A DNA stretch of 64,000 nucleotides from Desmodesmus armatus (taxonomy: Eukaryota; Chlorophyta; Chlorophyceae; Sphaeropleales; Scenedesmaceae): positions 169,915-233,914 of the forward strand of contig VIIQ02000150.1 of assembly GCA_007449985.2 (NCBI GenBank), in the 5' to 3' direction. Numbering within the stretch: the first letter of the stretch is position 1; each line of letters opens with the position of its first letter. The position numbers and the translations under genes are program-made. The notes beneath the pieces are model-generated. The model did no database searches. It was given only the letters and a program-made list of their open reading frames with translations, and was not told the DNA's origin. Below, one piece after another: positions 57,372 through 64,000 of the stretch.

Positions 57372-59152
57372 GTGGGGATGGCAGCAGTAGTGCTGCAGGG
57401 CTGGCAGCAGATGCGGTGGGCAGCAGCGACAGCAGCAGCTTGCAGCAGCCGCTGCTGCTGGGCGATAGTGACACCGCTGCTGCTGCTGCTGTTGTGGTGG
57501 CGGGGGCAGACCCAGCAGCAGCAGCAGCGGCAGTGGGTGGGGGGCAGGTGAAGGCTGATTGGTGGTCTGGTACGCTGTTGCTGCTGCTGGGAGTGACTGC
57601 ACTGTTCAACTTGCTCAATGTGGGGACTGAAGGTGAGGCGGGGCGGGGGCGGGGGGGAGTGATGGCTGCATGGCTAGCTTTCTGGGGGGGGGGGGGGATG
57701 CGGCGGGGGAGGGGGGGAGATTGGGGGGGGGGGGATGCATGCAGCTGCACAGGAGGTATTGAGGAGGCTCATGAATTGAGGCAAGCAGGTCAAGTCAGGT
57801 GAAGGTGGAGCGCATGTGACTGTGATGTTGCTGCAACATGCTGGCCCTGGGATTCAAGCTGCGGCTTTGTGGGGGAGGGGGGGGGGGGGAGGAGGGGGGG
57901 GGGGAGGGGGGGGGGGGCGGCTGCAAGGGCAAGATTGTGCGGGAGGGGCTTGGGGTGCTTCAAGTGGGTGGGTCGGTCTGGGGGCAGTCCTGCTGCTGCT
58001 GCTGGCTGACTGGCTGTCTGGCTGCCAATTGCTGCTTTTTTGCAATCGCTGCTGCTGCTGCTGCTGCTGGTTGCAGTTGGTTTTGGCGGCTGGATTTTCA
58101 CCTACGCTACGAAACAGGCGGGGCTGTCGGAACACGAGGGACATGCAGTGAATGCAGCTTACTGGTGAGGGCAGTGCACTGTGTTGGGTTTATGTCATGT
58201 TGTTGGACGTCTGGGAGCTATAATCTATAAATAATATAAGGAATGCTTGCCAAACGACCGCATGCATTCCGCATGCGCTAGATGATAAGGAACATACAGT
58301 GCTGGTTGGCCCAGTGGTGCATTCCGCATGCGCTAGATGATAAGGAACATACAGTGCTGGTTTGCCCTAGTGGTGTATCAGCAGAAGCAGAAGCAGAAGC
58401 AGAAGCAGAAGCAGAAGCAGAAGCAGAAGCAGAAGCAGAAGCAGAAGCAGCACACTGGCAGCAGACTTGCCATGCAGCTGCCGTGAGGCCAGCACCTGCT
58501 GTGCAGCAGACAGCTGTCAACCGTTGGTGTGCGTGATGATCATGATCACGGTATGCAAGGCACACCCTTGCCGGAGTGACATCACACACTGTTGTGCGAC
58601 AAGTAACTGCTTTGCATTGGGTCCTGCCGCTCTGCTTGCTTTCATGTCTGCAGGGGCTTCTTCACTTTGGGTCGCGTGTTGGCAAGTTTTGCAGCACTGA
58701 TTTGGTCTCCGTCAACGCTGCTTTTCGGCTCGCTGCCGCTGTCCCTTCTCGGCGCCCTCGTCGCGCTGCTGGCGCCAGCAGCAGTTATGCAGCAGCACGG
58801 ATGGTGGCTCCTTATGGGAGTGACGGTTTTGATCGGACTGGGCGTGTCTGCGGGTTTTGCGAACTCCCTGGCGCTTTTGGACAGTTACTGTCCGTGCACG
58901 GGCAGCATCACGGGCTTACTGGGAGGCGTCGCTGGCGCTGGGTGCATGACGATACCGTTGGTGGTTGCGTTACTTGCGAAGCACACTTCGCTGCAGTACC
59001 AGGGGCTTATGTGGGTGTGTTTAGTGTCGTTCGGGGTTCAGCTGGCGTGCGTGCCGTTGGTGCTGTTGGTTGGGCGACGGTTGAGAAAGGAGCAGGCCGC
59101 TGCGGCAGCGGCAAAGGATGTCGACGTGCAGGACGATGCAGATGCAGTGTGA
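55628..59152 (+). CDS. Major facilitator superfamily transporter, MFSD4-like
   Basis: Exons 55628-55723, 56080-56259, 56960-57632, 58077-58164 and 58654-59152 close in phase to 511 residues. The ATG at 55628 has an in-frame stop just upstream. The N-terminal cytosolic stretch is a poly-S run, followed by TM1 ('VAAYAYSFIAFGLQVNLLGP'), 'LGVVEADLGVIFTINGLASI', and 'GAVPSGYLIDKMPGH' (the loop 2-3 MFS signature G-x3-D-K). A long central loop rich in S, A and G separates the two six-helix halves. The second half opens with 'NVGTEVGFGGWIFTYA', typical of MFSD4/FGT-like sugar or solute porters, and ends 'RRLRKEQAAAAAAKDVDV'. The substrate is not predictable. Exons 2 and 3 have tandem partial copies. 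Confidence 0.9.
56361..56660 (+). repeat. Copies of MFS exon 2
   Basis: Bases 56368-56502 repeat exon 2 from 'GVVEADLG' through its donor ('LAAALEFE' then gtgaac). This 135-bp copy is nearly synonymous with the exon and its frame is intact, but it lacks a convincing acceptor. A third, short copy begins near 56610 and decays after about 35 bp. Confidence 0.92.
56740..56825 (+). repeat. Copy of MFS exon-3 5' edge
   Basis: The acceptor (tttgtcag) plus about 65 bases coding for 'AVGFLLMPLCSSMLALTAAF' duplicate the start of exon 3 (56960). It then runs into gtctgc, a possible donor, so this copy could be spliced as an extra exon of about 67 bp. Confidence 0.9.
58380..58450 (+). repeat. (GCAGAA)n hexanucleotide array
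   Basis: About 12 perfect gcagaa hexamers lie in the last MFS intron. Just upstream a 56-bp unit is duplicated (58260-58372, gcattccgcatgcgctagatgataag words). Confidence 0.95.
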
Positions 59153-59430
59153 ACGGAAGCGCGTGTGTTCGGTTGTAACGAATGAGGCCGCGTGAATATG
59201 GATGCACGAGGTGTTGGTGCGTGTACAGCTGTTCTTACTGACCGATAAGGTCGGTACAACTGGTCGGCGACCAGTAGCGCACGAAGCATGAGCACCTATC
59301 ATCACACACGCTGCAGACCATCAAAGCATGAATCCTTGCTTGCGCACACTCAGTGCGTTACGGCTGGGCAAGCACAACAATCAGCGTTCGGAAGCACAGC
59401 TATCAGGGTTCAGCGTTGCGGGGGAAACCC
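59153..59430. other. Convergent 3' intergenic spacer
   Basis: This is 278 bp between the MFS stop and the stop of the SET-domain gene. No feature is seen. Confidence 0.5.
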
Positions 59431-59483
59431 TCAGCTGCTAACAGCCTCTGCTTCATGCTGCTGCTCCTGCTCTGCCCCATCCC

Positions 59484-59532
<49 letters not shown>

Positions 59533-62500
59533 ATCATCATCCACCACCTCAATCATCACTCGGGGTCCGGCGCCCCCTTCACTCCCTGCTGCCGCTGCTC
59601 CCTCAAACGCGGCGCCTCCAAAGGCTGCCACACCCTCGACCGTGTCTGTCACACTGACGGGTATGCCGTCCACCAGAATGTCCCGGGTCACCTCCGGCAC
59701 CTGTATAACAATCGAAACAAGACAGCGGTGCGGTACGGGTGATTTGGTACACTTTAATGCATACTTTAGTGCAGACGTTGCAGTGTGATGGGGTGAATTT
59801 CCAAACATGCCGTCCACCAGAATGTCCCGGGTCACCTCCGGCACCTGTCGGTGTAACAAGACAGCGGTGCAGTGCACGTGTATTGGTGCAAGGTTGAGTG
59901 AAAAAATTGCAGTGTAATGCAGTAACGCAGGCATGCCGCTGACCAGGACTCGCCTCCGGCACTTATAAATGTAGCAAGTACCAAGGTGCACGTCAGTGAT
60001 GCAGACAGTTTGCGACAATTGCAGCCATGCAGTGGTGGCCAGCTGATGATACTGGAAATCTATGTCCAGCCTGAACAAGATGAGCACACCCGTCCCCTCT
60101 ATCAGGCGTGAACTGGTATTAGTCCAGAACACCAGTCCTCATTCCTGGTATCACCCACCTCTGTGAGCCCCTGTCCCTGTGCTGCGCTGAGGGCGCTGAG
60201 TCCCCCCCCCCCACTGCCCCCCCCCCCCCGGGCATCCCCCCCCCCCCCCAACCCACATAGTGTCAGCCCTCTTGCCGTGTACCCACCTCTGTGAGTCCCT
60301 GTCCCTGTGCTGCGCTGAGTGCGCTGAGTCCCGCGTAGAACAGCGACAGGCCCTCCTCAAGCTGCGGCAGCAAGCCCTCATCAGGGATCATGCCATACCT
60401 GCAGAAATGCATGTGCGCATGGCAAGCAACACTGAGGTCAAGACAATTATCCGATGTGACCACTCAAGATAGTAACTTGTGTACGGGTGTGTTGGTGGCG
60501 CATAGTGTGCATTGAGGGCGTGTGGATCTGTCCGGCCAGATGCGGGTAGCTGTGTTTGGCGGGACCTGGCCGTCCTGCCAACCCCTTCCCTCAACCCACG
60601 CACACACACAATGCACGCAACACGGCAACCCCAACCCTGCCAACATGCAACCCGCCAACGCCGGCCCCCTCCCTCCCACCACGCACGCACACATGCATGC
60701 ACGCACGCCCCCCCCCCCCCCCCCCACCTGCAAGGCACTGCCTCTGAGTATATCGCGTTGGCCACATTCGCCCCCGACAGCAGCTCGTTGATCTGCTTTG
60801 TCAGCCGCCGCTGCATGGCCTGCGTCTTGCGGGGCATTGCTGCCACCTTTTTGTCCAGCTCCTGAATGCGGGCGCTATAGGCCTGCTGCAGCAGCAGTGC
60901 GCTGTACACGTGACCCTCAGACCCACGCGCACACATCTGCAGGGTCGGGAGCGCCGGAAGGGTTGGGGGGGGGGTGGGCGAGGGGTGTTGAGTGAGTGCT
61001 GCTTGTGATGAGCTGGGTGAGTGGAGAAGATGGGGGGAGATGGTGGTGATGGTGGTTGAGGGTGTGCAACAAAGAAAGACACAGGATGCTGCAGCAGCAG
61101 CGCGCTGTACACGTGACTTTCAGACCCACGCTGTGTGACACTGGAACGTGAGTGTGACAAGGGGTTGCTCCCCGCCCAAAAAGGCAGGCTGCCCTGCTTC
61201 TGTTCAACCTCTAATGTATATTGCATCAGGCCGCCCGAGCAGTCATGGTCCATCTCGGTGTCACAGCCCACCAGCTCCTGCTCTGACACGCTGACCAAAA
61301 CAGTTACAGGTACAGCAATTGGCTCAGCAAAAGCTGAGCAACCCAAAAGGGAGCCAGAGACTCATGGGGAAAACTCTCCCCCCCCCCCCCTGGCCCCCAT
61401 CACCCTCTGCAGTGCAATGCAGCTGGCCAATTCGTCCAGGTGAGGTTCCTCCATCTGCCCTTGCCCCTCCCCTGCTACACCCCAAGCGGCAAGGGTCCTC
61501 TCCCCTCCCACAAACACCAACACAAGACACACACATCCCATACCCCCCCGCTATGAAAAGAAGAGTGCTGCAGGCAACCAGCTGGCAGTGCTCCAAATCC
61601 ACTGTGCCACTGGGGAGTGAGAAAAGAAGTTGCTCACCCTCTGCATTGCGCTGCAGCTGGCCAGTTTGTCTAGGTCAGGTGTCTCCATGAGCAGCTCCTC
61701 CATCCGCCCCTTGCCTCCCCCCCCCCCCCCAGCCCGCAAAGCAAAGCACTGCTGCTTGCAGTGGTTGAACATCTTGCTCTCTGCAACACAACTGGCCCCT
61801 TCCCTCCCACCCCCCCCCCACATACACACCCACACCTCCTCCTGCCCCCCCCCCTGGCCCCCCTCACCCTCTGTAGGGCGATGCAGCTTGCCAGTTTGTC
61901 CAAATCCGGTGTCTCCATGAGCAGCTCCTCCATCTGCCAGGCCAGGTCGTATGCGGGGTACACGCCAGCACTGACCAGCAGACGCTGCTCCTTGTCGGGG
62001 ATAGACTCGGCTAAGGTGCCCTCCAGCAACAGCAGAGACTCAGAGATCTCAGCCTGAGAGACAGCAGCAGCAGCAGCAGCAGCAGCAACTCAGACAGTTG
62101 TGCCTCAACTGTGACTCATTGTTGGGTATTGACTCAGCCAGGGGATGGGGTGTGGGGTGGTGGGAGGGGTGGGACGGCAAGACATTCTCAGCCGGAACGC
62201 CTTGCTGGGTATGGATTTGGGTTGGTGTGAACCCCAACAGTAGGAGCGACTCAGGAATCAACCCCCTCTGGATTGCAGGACCCTTGGGACTTGGGGTTTA
62301 GGCCCCCCACCCTGAGCCGTGTGCTAGCAAGTTGCTGACATGTCTGTAAGCACTAGATGCGTGAAACTGACAGTGAGAGTGAGAGTGATCTGTCCATAAG
62401 TGGCACCTGGCACTCTGAGTGACAACTTGTCCTGGGGCACCAAATAGCCCTTGCCGGCACACACACACATCGTCATTGCTGCTGCTGCAAGCCGCATAGC

Positions 62501-63999
62501 CGTTGTTGGTTGCATGACCCGATCATTTGTTGCATGAACCACACAACTGATACGCCCCCCCCCCAACACACACATCTCTAGCAATACCTTTGACCATAAA
62601 CTCTGAACCCCTCAACCTCAACCATAAACCCCGAACCCATCAACAACCTGTAGGTCGCTGAGTGCCTCTGCCGCCTCCTCCTCCCCCATGTCTCCACTTG
62701 ATGGACCCTCAAGCGCAGACTGCCAACGCTGCTGCCACTCACCCTGATCAAACAGGCAGGCATGCAGACAGCACAGCAGGAACAGCAGCAAAGCTTCACT
62801 CAGATGAACATGTTCATTGATGTGTTCCTTGTGCCTCATTCAGCCCTCCTTCGGTCACTTCAAGCCCTTCAAACACTGTGTGTGTCTGGACAGCCAATCT
62901 AGACAACCCTTGGGACTGCCGTTGGGATATTGGACCAACCTCAGCTTGCCTATGCCAGGGGCTCAGGGTGCACAAGTAAGACCCCCAAAGAGAGTCCTGC
63001 ACCACCAATCATGTGTTAACACACCTGTGCCTTGTCCGCCACTCCCTCCAGTTCTGCTGCTGCCTCACTGCTGAGTGTTGCCTCCAGGCTGCAGCGCCTG
63101 CAGCTGCAGGGCCGACCAAACAGCTGGAGGTGGGCAGACTGACGGGCAGCAAGGGCAAGGTCACCACACTGCAACACAGTGGAACAAGGGGGGGATGTTG
63201 CGGGTGTTTGCAGAGTGGTTTGGGGGGGGGGGGTGAGGGCATGTATGATGCTGCTGGTCAGTACAGCAAGAGATCAGGCTAGCTGTGTATGTTTGGGGCA
63301 GGGAGGGGGGTGCATGCGTAACCGCTGAGCGATGTGTGGGCAGCCTGACGCGAACACCCCCCCCCTCCCCGAGAAGCACCCCTGCACTCACCCTCCCAGC
63401 TTGTTTGCCGTGACCTCTGCCCCCTCTGGTATGTCTCTTCAGTGGCGTGCACCAACATGAACCTGTCAACAACCACCGCGCTGGTGTTGGGGGCACAGGA
63501 GTGACGCAGCAGCGCAAACTCTGGCCACACACCGATGAAACCTGTGGGGCGCTCGTGACGCACCTGCAGACACGGGGTTGGGTGGTGGTGGTGGGGGGGG
63601 GGGGGGGAGGGGCGCATGATTGGTGTCTGTGAGCGCGTATATGGTTGTGTGTGGGTTTGGGGGGAGGGGGGGAACAGAGGCTGCAGCATGATGGCTGAGT
63701 GGCGCAGCAGCACAAACTCAGGTACACACCAATGAACCCAGTGGGGCGCTTGTGACGCACCTGCAGACAAGGTGTTCAATGATGGCATTAGGACCAAGAT
63801 CAATATCAGGGCTTTTGTCAAGGTGAAAGGGGAGGGGGGGTAGAGCATGGTTGCGTGTTGCGTGTGTATGTGTGGTGGTTGGGGTGGGGGTGGGGTGGGG
63901 GGTACAGCTTAAGGGCCGAGTGGCGCAGCAGCGCAAACTCAGGCCACACACCGATGAAACCTGTGGGGCGCTCATGGTGCACCTGCAACCACACAGCAT
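59431..63999 (-). CDS. SET-domain protein with post-SET zinc motif (SMYD/SDG-like), 5' part outside the window
   Basis: This is a probable protein-lysine methyltransferase. Exons on the minus strand: 63563-63392, 63168-63025, 62743-62648, 62053-61868, 60936-60728, 60398-60287 and 59700-59431. The first visible exon has the SET core 'GFIGVWPEFALLRHSCAPNT', matching the family NHSCxPN AdoMet motif, then 'VVVDRFMLVHAT' and, after an apparent one-base shift, 'RDIPEGAEVTANKLGG' (GEE-type motif). Exon 2 has the post-SET Cys cluster 'LFGRPCSCRRCSLEATL'. The rest is helical ('ARIQELDKKVAAMPRKT'), followed by a C-terminal poly-A/acidic tail ending in SS. All joins after exon 2 are in phase. The frame shift near 63420 lies in a G-rich stretch and could be a sequence error. 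The upstream SET-N region is beyond the right edge. Confidence 0.82.
59800..59970 (-). repeat. Copies of the SET-gene last-exon 5' edge
   Basis: The start of the last exon (from 59700, coding for 'VPEVTRDILVDGIP') with its acceptor recurs at about 59803-59850 ('VPEVTRDILVDGM'). A truncated form lies at about 59935-59965. Confidence 0.85.
60150..60205 (-). repeat. Copy of the SET-gene exon 60398-60287 3' edge
   Basis: The end of the exon (coding for 'LSALSAAQGQGLTE') with its gtgggt donor is duplicated about 130 bp downstream in the same intron. Confidence 0.85.
61085..61135 (-). repeat. Copy of the SET-gene exon-60936 5' edge
   Basis: A segment coding for 'RGSESHVYSALLLQ' parallels the exon start 'RGSEGHVYSALLLQ' and lies upstream of it in the preceding intron. 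Confidence 0.8.
61385..61725 (-). repeat. Two copies of the SET-gene exon 62053-61868 3' edge
   Basis: The end of the exon (coding for 'MEELLMETPDLDKLASCIAL' and its donor) recurs at about 61637-61715 ('METPDLDKLASCSAMQR') and, shorter, at 61391-61460. Both copies retain the ggtgag donor context. Confidence 0.9.
63690..63985 (-). repeat. Two extra copies of the first visible SET-exon 5' edge
   Basis: Acceptor plus about 65 bases coding for 'RPTGFIGVWPEFALLRHS' occur at 63563 (true exon), 63760 and 63982, a period of about 200-220 bp. The two upstream copies lose similarity after 'RHS' and run into G/T-rich intron sequence. Confidence 0.9.
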
Positions 64000-64000
64000 A

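Overview
The window reads as nuclear DNA of a green alga (chlorophyte, probably Chlorophyceae). Genes are split into many short GT-AG exons. Donors are mostly GTGAGT or GTGCGY, CAG/CTG triplet runs are common in exons and introns, and there are no operons or ribosome binding sites. Recognisable products include a CslA/C-type glycosyltransferase, a GH5 glycosidase, IBA57, a BAHD acyltransferase, a caleosin, the Rab geranylgeranyltransferase alpha subunit, an MFSD4-like transporter and a SET-domain protein. Exon models were built by hand from homology blocks, splice sites and phase. Where exon phases close exactly (CslA/C, IBA57, BAHD, caleosin, F-box/LRR, MFS) the model is strong. Elsewhere the uncertainty is stated.

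Layout: CslA/C-like GT2 (-, 3' end off the left edge) and a GH5 glycosidase with a very long Q/S-rich tail (+, to 10773) are divergent over about 460 bp. IBA57 (+, 11144-16188) converges on a BAHD acyltransferase (-, 23311-17505). A 2.5-kb BAHD intron holds a rearranged inverted repeat with two identical tRNA-Pro(AGG) genes. A tandem pair of small genes with a D-N-x-x-N-Q-x-N-P-N-N motif follows: copy 1 is frame-broken and copy 2 has a GC-AG intron. Next are a disintegrin-like secreted-type gene (+, to 30198), caleosin (-, 35655-31761), RabGGTase alpha (+, 35994-41552), an unidentified helical protein (+, to 46593), and a 3.36-kb TIR element (46803-50165) that encloses host-like exons. The right end has an F-box/LRR gene (+, 52696-54502), the MFS transporter (+, 55628-59152) and a SET/post-SET gene (-, running off the right edge).

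The most striking property is structural. At least seven genes carry, inside introns or just past the stop codon, tandem copies of their own exon edges. Each copy holds a slice of coding sequence plus the adjacent splice donor, splice acceptor or stop codon. Copies per edge range from 2 to 10, at spacings of about 100-280 bp. Introns also tend to be poly-G near the donor and poly-C or (CTG)n near the acceptor. I regard this exon-edge duplication system as the main candidate novelty here.

Functional links are limited. The divergent GT2/GH5 pair could act on one beta-linked polysaccharide. The other neighbours look unrelated, as is usual in algal nuclear genomes.
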